Shown piece after piece: positions 51,680 through 60,805 of a DNA stretch of 64,000 nucleotides. The position numbers and the translations under genes were made by a program. The stretch spans positions 1,178,001-1,242,000 of the forward strand of contig NZ_JAVRHX010000001.1 in the NCBI RefSeq assembly GCF_031846345.1. Reading direction: 5' to 3'. How positions within the stretch are numbered: position 1 is the stretch's first letter; every line of letters begins with the position of its first letter. The stretch is from Glaciecola petra (GTDB lineage: Bacteria; Pseudomonadota; Gammaproteobacteria; Enterobacterales; Alteromonadaceae). The notes beneath the pieces are model-generated. The model was not told where the DNA came from. It made no database searches and saw only the letters and a program-made list of their open reading frames with translations.

Positions 51680-53353
51680 TTAATCGCCTTTGGCAGCTTT
51701 AAATGCTTCAGCCATTGCGTTTGCAAAGCCAGCATCTTCTGCCTGGTTATTCACTTTATCCAAAGCTTCTTTTTCATCAGCTTGGTCTTTAGCTTTCACC
51801 GACAAGGTAATTACGCGATTTTTGCGGTCAACACCCGTGTATTTAGCTTCAATGGTATCACCCACTTTCACTACTTCACTTGCGTCTTCTACTCTTTCTC
51901 TTGCTAGGTCACCAATTCGAATGTATCCGTCAACTTCTTCAGCTAAGTTTACAGTTACACCTTTAGCATCGGCTTCGATAACAGTTCCATTAACAATAGC
52001 ACCTTTCTTGTTATCTGTCAGATACTTATTGAACGGATCTTCTTCATTTTGTTTAACACCTAAAGAGATACGCTCGCGCTCTGGGTCGACTTGTAAGACA
52101 ACGGCATCAATCTCGTCACCTTTCTTATATTCACGAACCGCTTCTTCGCCTTGTTTCTGCCAAGAAATGTCAGAAAGGTGAACCAATCCATCAATACCGC
52201 CGTCAAGACCGATAAAGATACCAAAGTCAGTGATTGATTTGATCTTACCTGATACTTTGTCGCCTTTTTCATGTGACTTAGCAAACGTTTCCCAAGGGTT
52301 ATCAATGCATTGTTTTAGGCCTAAAGAAATACGACGACGTTCTTCATCAATTTCTAATACCATTACATTAACAACATCACCTAAATTAACCACTTTAGAT
52401 GGGTGAATGTTTTTGTTTGTCCAATCCATTTCAGATACGTGTACTAAGCCTTCTACACCATCTTCAATTTCAACAAAACACCCGTAATCTGTTAAGTTAG
52501 TGACAGCACCACTTAAACGAGCACCTTCTGGGTAACGTTCAGCAATTTCTTGCCACGGATCGCTGCCCATTTGCTTCATTCCTAAAGAAACACGTGATTT
52601 CTCTTGGTCAAACTTAAGCACCTTAACATTGATTTCGTCACCAACATTCACGATTTCACTTGGATGTTTAACACGCTTCCAAGCCATATCAGTGATGTGA
52701 AGTAGGCCGTCAACACCACCTAAATCAACGAATGCTCCATAATCAGTAAGATTCTTAACGATACCTTTAACTTCATCGCCTTCTTCAAGGTTAGATAGTA
52801 ATTGATCACGTTCAGCACTGCTTTCTGCTTCAATTACCGCACGACGAGAAACAACAACGTTGTTACGCTTAGCGTCTAACTTGATTACTTTAAATTCTAA
52901 TTCTTTACCTTCTAAGTGGTTAGTGTCGCGTACAGGGCGAACATCAACCAATGAGCCAGGTAGGAAAGCTCTAACGGTGTTAACTTCAACGGTGAAACCG
53001 CCTTTAACTTTTCCGTTAATAATACCTTTGATCGTTTCTTTCTCTTCGTAAGCTTTTTCAAGTTCAACCCATGCTTCATGGCGTTTTGCTTTTTCACGAG
53101 AGAGGATAGTTTCGCCAAATCCGTCTTCAACTGCATCAAGGGCAACATCTACAGAGTCACCAACAGCAATTTCTAAAGAACCGTCTAAGGCCTTGAACTG
53201 ATCGACAGGGATAGCACTTTCTGATTTTAAACCAGCATCAACTAATACAATGTCTTTATCGATGGATACGACAGTGCCTTTTACGATGGCACCGGGGCGT
53301 GTTTCTAGTTGTTGAAGGCTTTCTTCAAAAAGATCTGCAAAATTTTCAGTCAT
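51680..53353 (-). CDS. rpsA: 30S ribosomal protein S1
   Basis: S1 helps the ribosome bind mRNA. The 557-residue protein has six S1 RNA-binding domains; repeated blocks such as DYGAFVDLGGVDGLLHITDMAW and DYGCFVEIEDGVEGLVHVSE are clear. Length equals that of E. coli S1. The 100-bp gap to cmk should contain its leader, where S1 commonly autoregulates. Confidence 0.98.
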   Translation of the reverse strand: MTENFADLFEESLQQLETRPGAIVKGTVVSIDKDIVLVDAGLKSESAIPVDQFKALDGSLEIAVGDSVDVALDAVEDGFGETILSREKAKRHEAWVELEKAYEEKETIKGIINGKVKGGFTVEVNTVRAFLPGSLVDVRPVRDTNHLEGKELEFKVIKLDAKRNNVVVSRRAVIEAESSAERDQLLSNLEEGDEVKGIVKNLTDYGAFVDLGGVDGLLHITDMAWKRVKHPSEIVNVGDEINVKVLKFDQEKSRVSLGMKQMGSDPWQEIAERYPEGARLSGAVTNLTDYGCFVEIEDGVEGLVHVSEMDWTNKNIHPSKVVNLGDVVNVMVLEIDEERRRISLGLKQCIDNPWETFAKSHEKGDKVSGKIKSITDFGIFIGLDGGIDGLVHLSDISWQKQGEEAVREYKKGDEIDAVVLQVDPERERISLGVKQNEEDPFNKYLTDNKKGAIVNGTVIEADAKGVTVNLAEEVDGYIRIGDLARERVEDASEVVKVGDTIEAKYTGVDRKNRVITLSVKAKDQADEKEALDKVNNQAEDAGFANAMAEAFKAAKGD

Positions 53354-53453
53354 ATTAATTTAAATTTCTTTTGTAGTCCGACAATTCAATCCAGAATCTC
53401 GGGGTTATTTAAGGTAACCAAATTCATCCTAAACTCGGTCTTTTTAACGTTCT

Positions 53454-54146
53454 TTAATATACAGACCCAAATAATTTAGAGTCTGCATAATTTTTAGCCT
53501 TTTCAAACACTTGCTTTATGTTCAAGTCACTTGAATCGAGTACAAATGCATCTTTAGCAGCAATTAAAGGAGCCGTTTTTCTGTTACGGTCTCGGTCGTC
53601 TCTAGCTTGGATGTCCGACAAAAGGCGCGAGATTTTAACATCTCGGCCTAAAGCTTTCAACTGTTGATATCGGCGTTCAGCACGTATTTCTGCACTCGCT
53701 ATAAGAAATATCTTCACATTTGCATCAGGGAATACCACCGTACCCATATCACGCCCATCAGCCACTAATCCGGGCAACTCTCTAAAGGCTCTTTGACGAC
53801 GCAATAAGGCCTCCCTTACTAGGGGAATAGAAGCAATCTGCGAAGCGGCGTCGCCGACTTCTTCACTGCGGATGTCATCGGTCACGTCCTCACCTTCTAA
53901 GATGATGCGATTTCCTGCTTCTGTTACGCTAAAAGTGACGTCAAGACCCGACGCCAAAGGGGTCAATCCAGCTGTATCAGAAAAGCTAATATCGTGGTGT
54001 AAGGCTGCAACAGACAATACTCGATATATTGCACCACTGTCTAAAAAGTGCCATTTATATGCCTCAGCAAGCATACAACTAAGCGTACCTTTACCCGCTC
54101 CACTTGGGCCGTCTACCGTAATAATGGGCACTTTTTGCGTTTGCAT
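53454..54146 (-). CDS. cmk: Cytidylate kinase
   Basis: Cmk phosphorylates CMP and dCMP. The 230-residue protein has the P-loop TVDGPSGAGKGTLSCMLAE near 10 and the catalytic VADGRDMGTVVFPDA near 127. It lies between aroA and rpsA as in E. coli. Confidence 0.96.
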   Translation of the reverse strand: MQTQKVPIITVDGPSGAGKGTLSCMLAEAYKWHFLDSGAIYRVLSVAALHHDISFSDTAGLTPLASGLDVTFSVTEAGNRIILEGEDVTDDIRSEEVGDAASQIASIPLVREALLRRQRAFRELPGLVADGRDMGTVVFPDANVKIFLIASAEIRAERRYQQLKALGRDVKISRLLSDIQARDDRDRNRKTAPLIAAKDAFVLDSSDLNIKQVFEKAKNYADSKLFGSVY

Positions 54147-54226
54147 ATATTCATCCGCTATTGGAAAACGCCGGAATTATACTCCTCTTTGCTTAATGTG
54201 CAAATGACATAAACCGATGTACCGTT

Positions 54227-55513
54227 TTATTTTTCGCAAATACTACCAAATGCCTCAAAGAAGCTCGGAAAAGTCTTTGCTGTGCAGGCGGGATCATTAA
54301 TTGTTACACCCGAATGATCATCAAGCGCGACTAATGCAAAACACATTGCCATACGATGATCATTGTAGGTATCAATGGTGGCATGCTGTATTTTATTTGG
54401 AGGGGTAATGCAAATATAGTCGTGCCCTTCGTCTACAAGCGCCCCGACCTTTCTTAGTTCGGTCGCCATTGCATGCAACCTGTCTGTTTCTTTAACGCGC
54501 CAATTATAAATATTTCGAATACATGTTGTGCCTGTAGCAAAGAGTGCAGTCGTTGCTATTGTCATCGCCGCATCAGGAATATGATTCATGTCCATATCAA
54601 CCGCTAACAAACGATTGTTAGACACCTCAATTGAATCTGGGTACCAGGTCACTGTTGCACCCATTTCCTCCAAAACATCAGCAAACCTAATATCTCCTTG
54701 GATACTATTTGTGCCAACGCCAGTCACTTTGACATCACCGCCTTTTATTGCTGCCGCTGCCAAAAAATAAGATGCGGATGAAGCATCACCTTCGACTAAA
54801 AAATGTTCTGAAGCAATATATTCTTGTTGACCTTTAACAATAAATTGTTGGTAAGCATTGTTTTCAACCCTTACTCCAAATTTAGCCATAGTGGCTATCG
54901 TGATGTCTATATAAGGACTTGAGACTAATGTTCCTTTGATATCGATAGTAATCGTTTTTTGCAGAAGCGGCGCAGCCATCAATAATGCGGTTAAAAATTG
55001 ACTAGAAACACTCCCGTCAATAACAAAATGGTCACGTTTTACTAGCGCTTTTTTAATCTCAAGCGGCGGATATCCTTCATTTTTTAAGTAAGAAATATTG
55101 GCGCCAGCATTAATAAGTTCATCCGCTAAATCTCCAATAGGACGCTCTTCCATTCGTGGTTCACCGGTCAGCACAACATCTACGTCGGAGAAAGCCAATG
55201 CGGCGCATAAGGGCCTCATTGCTGTGCCAGCATTACCTAAAAACAAAGAAAGTTTTTCTGTTGTTTTAAATTTGCCCCCAATACCTTCTATTACGCATTC
55301 TGTTTTAGTCGTGTTGAGGGAATAATTAACACCAAGTTGCCTCAGTGCTGTCAGCATATGTTGAATGTCTTCACTATCTAATAGGTTAACGAGTTTACTT
55401 TTCCCTTTGCTTAAAGCAGCTAAAAGTAAAGCTCTATTGGATAAGCTTTTACTTCCTGGGACATTAATTGTGCCAGATACTTTTTTTATGGGGGATAATG
55501 TTAACTGCTGCAT
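54227..55513 (-). CDS. aroA: 3-phosphoshikimate 1-carboxyvinyltransferase (EPSP synthase)
   Basis: AroA makes EPSP in the shikimate pathway. The 428-residue protein carries PGSKSLSNRALLLAALSKG near 20, LFLGNAGTAMRPLCAAL near 90 and GDASSASYFLAAAAIKGGDV near 240, all typical of class I enzymes. The Gly in GNAGTAMRP is kept, as in glyphosate-sensitive forms. It follows serC by 33 bases; serC-aroA is a standard operon. Confidence 0.97.
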   Translation of the reverse strand: MQQLTLSPIKKVSGTINVPGSKSLSNRALLLAALSKGKSKLVNLLDSEDIQHMLTALRQLGVNYSLNTTKTECVIEGIGGKFKTTEKLSLFLGNAGTAMRPLCAALAFSDVDVVLTGEPRMEERPIGDLADELINAGANISYLKNEGYPPLEIKKALVKRDHFVIDGSVSSQFLTALLMAAPLLQKTITIDIKGTLVSSPYIDITIATMAKFGVRVENNAYQQFIVKGQQEYIASEHFLVEGDASSASYFLAAAAIKGGDVKVTGVGTNSIQGDIRFADVLEEMGATVTWYPDSIEVSNNRLLAVDMDMNHIPDAAMTIATTALFATGTTCIRNIYNWRVKETDRLHAMATELRKVGALVDEGHDYICITPPNKIQHATIDTYNDHRMAMCFALVALDDHSGVTINDPACTAKTFPSFFEAFGSICEK

Positions 55514-55546
55514 TAATGTTCCTAAATAATAAAATGTTGATGATGT

Positions 55547-56629
55547 TTATGCATTGACTCTTTCAAAGTCTCTCATGAAGCTACAAAGTGCCTCTACGCC
55601 TTCCATTGGCATCGCATTATAGATACTTGCGCGCATTCCGCCAACCGCCCTATGACCTTTCAAGGCAAGCAATCCTGATTCATTTGCTTGTTTAAGAAAA
55701 GCGTCATTTAAACGCTCATCAGCCAAGTCAAATGTTACGTTCATTCTAGAGCGATTATTTGGATGAACGTTATTTTTATAAAATTGGCTTCCATCGATAC
55801 AGCTATATAAATGCTGACTTTTTTGTTTATTGAGTTTTTCCATGTTTTCTAATCCACCTTGGGCAATTAGCCACTCAAACACTAAACCAGCCAAATACCA
55901 TGAAAAAGTAGGTGGCGTATTGTACATGCTGTCGTGCTTAACTTGCTCTTTAAAAGAAAATACAGAAGGCGTTTTATCGTCTTGAAAATCTAATAAATCA
56001 TCTCTTATTATTACAATTGATAAACCTGAAGGTCCGATATTTTTTTGCGCACCTGCGTAAATGATACCAAATTTTTCTATATCTAATGGCTTAGAAAGGA
56101 TATTAGAGGACATATCAGCCACTAACGGCACGTCACCCGTTTGTGGAACCCAGTTTATTTCAATACCGTCAACGGTTTCATTTGAACAATAATGAAAATA
56201 AGCCGCATCACTATTAAATTCCCACTCTGTTTGCTCAGGTACTTCTATCAGATTATTGCGTTTAATGTTGCTGGCGACCACTTCGACTTGCAAATATTTT
56301 TGTGCTTCTTTTATAGCGCTATCAGACCACATTCCAGAATTCAAAAATTGCGCAATTGTGCCGCGTTTTGATAAATTCAGAGGGACAGAAAAAAAATTCC
56401 CTCTTCCACCACCGTGCATAAACAATACTTTATAATTATTTGGAATGGCCAGTAGATGTCTTAAATTTTGCTCAGATTCACGAGCAAGCGACATAAATGG
56501 AGCGCCCCTATGACTCACTTCCATAACTGACGTCCCGGAACCATTCCAATTTAGCATTTCTGTTTTTGCTTTTTCCAGTACGGCTTTGGGCAACATTGCG
56601 GGACCAGCACAAAAATTATAAATAGTCAT
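55547..56629 (-). CDS. serC: Phosphoserine aminotransferase
   Basis: SerC works in serine and pyridoxal phosphate synthesis. The 360-residue protein starts MTIYNFCAGPAMLPKAVL, has the HRGAPFMSLARE and FMHGGGRGNFFSVPLNL blocks and the PLP lysine in IYAGAQKNIGPSG near 198. It precedes aroA, and gyrA lies upstream behind a terminator. Confidence 0.97.
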   Translation of the reverse strand: MTIYNFCAGPAMLPKAVLEKAKTEMLNWNGSGTSVMEVSHRGAPFMSLARESEQNLRHLLAIPNNYKVLFMHGGGRGNFFSVPLNLSKRGTIAQFLNSGMWSDSAIKEAQKYLQVEVVASNIKRNNLIEVPEQTEWEFNSDAAYFHYCSNETVDGIEINWVPQTGDVPLVADMSSNILSKPLDIEKFGIIYAGAQKNIGPSGLSIVIIRDDLLDFQDDKTPSVFSFKEQVKHDSMYNTPPTFSWYLAGLVFEWLIAQGGLENMEKLNKQKSQHLYSCIDGSQFYKNNVHPNNRSRMNVTFDLADERLNDAFLKQANESGLLALKGHRAVGGMRASIYNAMPMEGVEALCSFMRDFERVNA

Positions 56630-56661
56630 TTCACACCATGTAAAAAATGAATTAAAAAACG

Positions 56662-56694
56662 AAAAAGCAACAGTCCCGAGAACTGCTGCTTTTT
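56662..56694 (-). terminator. Terminator of gyrA
   Basis: On the minus strand, AAAAAGCAGCAGT pairs with ACTGTTGCTTTTT around a short loop, with one G-U type pair, and ends in a T-run. It lies 46 bases after the gyrA stop. Confidence 0.85.
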
Positions 56695-56739
56695 ATTAGT
56701 TTTACGAACAATTTGTTGCAGAAACTTAGATAATTTTAT

Positions 56740-59430
56740 TTAAGCCTTATCGCCTTCATTATCGTCCTCAGGGTCTTGAGACGACTCTGAATCCGAATTA
56801 TTTTCACCCAGTTTTTGTGTATCGGTGGTTTCTGCACTTTCAGAATTAGCAGTAACAGTACCTTCCTCCACAACCTCTTCACCCGCTTCTTCGATCACTT
56901 CTTCTATTTTTTGTAAAGCAACTACATGTTCATCATCAGCAGTCTTTATAAGGCGAACGCCTTGAGTATTTCTACCAATTGACGAAACTTCACTTACTCT
57001 CGTTCTAACCAGTGTTCCTTGATCGCTTATTAGCATCATTTCGTTGTTTTCATTCACTTGCACAGCGCCTACTACTTGGCCATTGCGTTCTGAAACTTTA
57101 ATCGAAACAACGCCTTTTGTTGCTCTACTTTTTGCTGGATATTCTTCGATAGGCGTGCGTTTTCCATAGCCATTTTCGGTCGCAGTCAAAATGTCCCCAT
57201 CTTCGTGAGGCACAATTAAGGATACTACTTTTTCAGCATCGCCTAATCTAATACCTCTTACACCAGTGGCAGTTCGGCCCATTGCTCGCACTTGAGATTC
57301 GCTAAATCTAACGACTTTACCCGCATCAGAAAACAACATTATTTCGCTTTCACCATCGGTTAAATCAACACCAATTAACTCGTTGCCGTCGTTTAAATTA
57401 ATAGCAATAATGCCGTTCGCTCGTGGCCTTGAATAGTGAATTAATTCTGTTTTCTTAACTGAGCCATTTGCCGTTGCCATAAACACATATTTACCCGCTT
57501 CAAATGCTTGAATAGGCAATATTGCAGTAATACGCTCGCCCTCTTCAAGAGGCAATATATTGACAATTGGACGCCCTCTCGCATTTCGACTCGCTAGTGG
57601 TAACTGATAAACTTTCAGCCAATATAATCTACCTCTGGTCGAAAAACATAAAATATGGTCGTGTGTATTAGCGACTAACAGTTTTTCAATAAAGTCTTCA
57701 TCTTTCATTTTGGTAGCAGACTTGCCTTTACCACCTCGTCGCTGCGCTTCGTAGTCAGATAATTTCTGATATTTGACGTAACCTTCCCTAGACAAAGTAA
57801 CAACCACTTCTTCACGTTCAATTAGATCTTCAATATCAATGTCATGACTTGCTGCTGTAATTTCGGTGCGTCGTTCGTCACCGTATTCATCACGAATTTT
57901 TTCTAACTCTTCGGTAATGACTTCCATTAGTCTTTCTGAACTTCCTAATATTTCTAATAGTTCAGCGATCACATCAATGAGTCCACGATATTCTTCAAGA
58001 ATTTTATCGTGCTCTAATCCAGTAAGCTTATTAAGGCGAAGGTCTAAAATGGCTTGTGCTTGTTCTTGAGTTAAATAGTATTGGCCATCACGAATTCCAT
58101 ATTCGTCAGCTAACCAATCTGGTCGTGCGGCATCGTTCCCTGCTCTTTCGAGCATTTGTGCGACATCGCCCAAATCCCAACCTTGCTGAGTAAGCGCCAA
58201 TTTTGCATCAGCCGGACTGTTTGATCTTTTGATGAGTTCTATTATTGGGTCAATATTGACTAATGCGATCGCTAGGCCTTCTAATATATGCGCTCTATCT
58301 CTCGCTTTTTTAAGTTCGTAAACCGTTCTACGAGTCACCACCTCTCTGCGATGAAGGATAAATGACTCAAGCACCTCTTTAAGGTTAAATACTTTTGGTT
58401 GCGTCTTATCAAGGGCAACCATATTTATACCAAAAACGGTTTGCAATTGTGTGAGCGCATATAAGTGGTTTAGTAATACTTCAGCAGATTCATTGCGTTT
58501 GACTTCTATAACAATGCGCATACCATCTTTGTCAGACTCATCTCGCAGCGCAGAAATACCTTCTACTTTTTTGTCTTTTACTAACTCAGCTATTTTCTCT
58601 ATCAGCCTTGCCTTATTTACTTGATAAGGTATCTCATGAACAATAATTGTCTCTTTACCATTTTCTTCTTGTTCAATTTCAGCTTTAGCACGAAGGTATA
58701 TTTTGCCTCGTCCTGTTTTGTAAGCGTTGATAATACCTTGTCTACCACTAATAATAGCTGCGGTAGGAAAATCCGGACCGGGTATAAACTCAAGTAAATC
58801 TTCAATTGTTAAGTCAGGATTGTTAATCAGCTCAATGCAACCATTGACGACTTCAGTTAAATTATGCGGCGGAATATTAGTCGCCATGCCAACAGCGATA
58901 CCAGAAGAACCGTTAACCAATAAGTTAGGTACACGTGTTGGCAATACCTCGGGTATATGTTCTTGCCCATCGTAATTAGGGACAAAATTGACGGTTTCCT
59001 TATCGAGGTCAGCTAAAAGCTCATGCGCTATTTTAGCCATCCGAATTTCGGTATATCGCATTGCAGCAGCTGAATCACCGTCAACAGAGCCAAAATTACC
59101 CTGCCCGTCGACCAACATATAGCGCAAGGAAAACGGCTGCGCCATTCTAACAATGGTATCGTAAACGGCTGAATCACCATGAGGATGGTACTTACCAATT
59201 ACATCTCCAACAACCCTTGCAGATTTTTTATAAGGCTTGTTGTAATCATTTTTTAATTCGTTCATTGCGAACAAAACTCTGCGATGAACCGGTTTTAAAC
59301 CATCTCTTACGTCGGGAAGAGCACGTCCAACGATTACGCTCATGGCATAATCTAAGTAGGAATTCTTGAGTTCTTCTTCTATATTAATCGGGGAAATATC
59401 TTTGGCACTATCTTGGGTACTATCAGTCAT
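56740..59430 (-). CDS. gyrA: DNA gyrase subunit A
   Basis: GyrA cuts and rejoins DNA in gyrase. The 896-residue protein has the catalytic Tyr126 in AMRYTEIR and quinolone-region residues Ser87 and Asp91 (E. coli Ser83 and Asp87) in HPHGDSAVYDTIVRM, both of sensitive type. The C-terminal beta-pinwheel has a GyrA box (QRRGGKGK) near 565, and the last 60 residues are a strongly acidic tail. The divergent gene is ubiG, as in many relatives. Confidence 0.98.
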   Translation of the reverse strand: MTDSTQDSAKDISPINIEEELKNSYLDYAMSVIVGRALPDVRDGLKPVHRRVLFAMNELKNDYNKPYKKSARVVGDVIGKYHPHGDSAVYDTIVRMAQPFSLRYMLVDGQGNFGSVDGDSAAAMRYTEIRMAKIAHELLADLDKETVNFVPNYDGQEHIPEVLPTRVPNLLVNGSSGIAVGMATNIPPHNLTEVVNGCIELINNPDLTIEDLLEFIPGPDFPTAAIISGRQGIINAYKTGRGKIYLRAKAEIEQEENGKETIIVHEIPYQVNKARLIEKIAELVKDKKVEGISALRDESDKDGMRIVIEVKRNESAEVLLNHLYALTQLQTVFGINMVALDKTQPKVFNLKEVLESFILHRREVVTRRTVYELKKARDRAHILEGLAIALVNIDPIIELIKRSNSPADAKLALTQQGWDLGDVAQMLERAGNDAARPDWLADEYGIRDGQYYLTQEQAQAILDLRLNKLTGLEHDKILEEYRGLIDVIAELLEILGSSERLMEVITEELEKIRDEYGDERRTEITAASHDIDIEDLIEREEVVVTLSREGYVKYQKLSDYEAQRRGGKGKSATKMKDEDFIEKLLVANTHDHILCFSTRGRLYWLKVYQLPLASRNARGRPIVNILPLEEGERITAILPIQAFEAGKYVFMATANGSVKKTELIHYSRPRANGIIAINLNDGNELIGVDLTDGESEIMLFSDAGKVVRFSESQVRAMGRTATGVRGIRLGDAEKVVSLIVPHEDGDILTATENGYGKRTPIEEYPAKSRATKGVVSIKVSERNGQVVGAVQVNENNEMMLISDQGTLVRTRVSEVSSIGRNTQGVRLIKTADDEHVVALQKIEEVIEEAGEEVVEEGTVTANSESAETTDTQKLGENNSDSESSQDPEDDNEGDKA

Positions 59431-59684
59431 AAACTGCGTGATCCTTGTTTATGTAAGTCGATATTGTTCTGACGCTACCCATTGTCATAAATGGGCGTTA
59501 GTCTTACTTGATCTATTACTTTGTTATTATTAATAATCAGATACATACTATCACTAAGTTAAACAAAACTGTAGCATGTAAAAGCGGGATATTGTGATTT
59601 AAGCAAGTTCTAAAACGCTTTTTATGACTGACGTATTCTTTTTATATTAAAAACGCGCAAAAAACAGACAAAATAGGAAACATC

Positions 59685-60395
59685 ATGAGTAATATTGATA
59701 CTGATGAATTATCAAAGTTTGATGATTTAGCTAACACATGGTGGGATAGAAACGGAGAGTTTAAGTCTCTACACGATATTAACCCGCTTAGAGTAGATTA
59801 TATAGAAAGTTATGTTGGTGGTGTGTTCGGAAAAACTATCGTCGATATTGGTTGTGGTGGTGGCATTCTAGCAGAAGAATTAGCGGCTAGAGGCGCTATT
59901 GTTACTGGTATAGATATGGTGCAACGGTCGTTAGATGTTGCTAAATTGCATATGTTAGAAAGTGGCGCCGATGATTTACAGCTAAATTATGCTCTTAGCA
60001 CTGTAGAAGATTGGGCGGATAAGCATGAGCAACAATATGACATTGTGACTTGTCTAGAAATGTTAGAACATGTGCCTGACCCTTCGTCCATTGTAAGAGC
60101 CTGTGCTCGTTTGACAAAACCAGGCGGTAGAGTCATCTTTTCTACTCTTAATAAAAACCTTAAGTCTTATCTTCTCGCAATAATAACCGCTGAACATGTT
60201 TTAGGTATGGTACCCAAAGGAACACATGACTATCAAAAATTCATTATGCCCGCAGCGTTAAATAAAATGATTGAACAAACGGAGCTAGTGCCAGAGCATA
60301 TTACTGGGTTACATTTTAACCCGCTTGCAAACCAATACTATTTATCTGACACAAATGTAGACGTAAACTATTTTATCGCCTGTCGTAAAGAATAA
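59685..60395 (+). CDS. ubiG: Ubiquinone biosynthesis O-methyltransferase
   Basis: UbiG performs both O-methylations of ubiquinone synthesis. The 236-residue protein contains FDDLANTWWDRNGEFKSLHD near 11, the SAM site VDIGCGGGILAEELA near 55 and CLEMLEHVPDPSSIV near 124. It is divergent from gyrA over a 254-bp gap in which I see no clear operator. Confidence 0.96.
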   Translation: MSNIDTDELSKFDDLANTWWDRNGEFKSLHDINPLRVDYIESYVGGVFGKTIVDIGCGGGILAEELAARGAIVTGIDMVQRSLDVAKLHMLESGADDLQLNYALSTVEDWADKHEQQYDIVTCLEMLEHVPDPSSIVRACARLTKPGGRVIFSTLNKNLKSYLLAIITAEHVLGMVPKGTHDYQKFIMPAALNKMIEQTELVPEHITGLHFNPLANQYYLSDTNVDVNYFIACRKE

Positions 60396-60609
60396 AAGCC
60401 TTATTATTGAGATAAAAAGTGATATGAAATGAGCTTATTTTTTACACTATAATCTTTTTTGTAAGGAAAATATTTTTGTTATAACAAATTGTTTTAAAAA
60501 AATATTTTATCCATACTAAATTGTTGCTTCTTCTTAAACTATTGTTGTATTTAAGGTTTATCGATAGTTCATACTAACATAATTTCAAGTGTCAATTATT
60601 TGACGCAAA

Positions 60610-60625
60610 ACACTACATATAGTGA
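60610..60625. promoter_or_regulatory. NrdR box 1
   Basis: ACACTACATATAGTGA matches the NrdR consensus ACACWATATATWGTGT closely. Its centre is 33 bases, about three helical turns, from that of box 2, the arrangement known for NrdR operators. Confidence 0.75.
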
Positions 60626-60642
60626 TTGCAAAGCAGTCCCAG

Positions 60643-60658
60643 ACACACTATCTTGTGT
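60643..60658. promoter_or_regulatory. NrdR box 2
   Basis: ACACACTATCTTGTGT matches the NrdR consensus with two or three changes. Together with box 1 it should let the dATP-responsive repressor NrdR control nrdAB. Confidence 0.7.
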
Positions 60659-60805
60659 ATGACACAGTGAGCCAACCCACTCAAAAACTAAAATAACGGC
60701 TTGCTTGCGCTAAATTATAATTCTCGTAAATAACAAACTATTAAAAATAGACCACGGTGTTTTGCCGTCAAAACCCGTAAAATATTAACGCCAAAGAGCA
60801 TAATA

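Larger units (their letters stand above)
60396..60805. other. 410-bp intergenic region before nrdA
   Basis: No gene is visible. The left part is AT-rich without a clear ubiG terminator. The symmetric GTCAA-TTAT-TTGAC (60591-60604) lies just before the two NrdR boxes, which occupy 60610-60658. The last 150 bases should be the leader of nrdAB. Confidence 0.7.

Noticed and set aside
51690..52181. A 163-codon open frame on the plus strand
   Set aside because: It is antisense to rpsA, whose codon pattern creates open complementary frames; there is no family resemblance.
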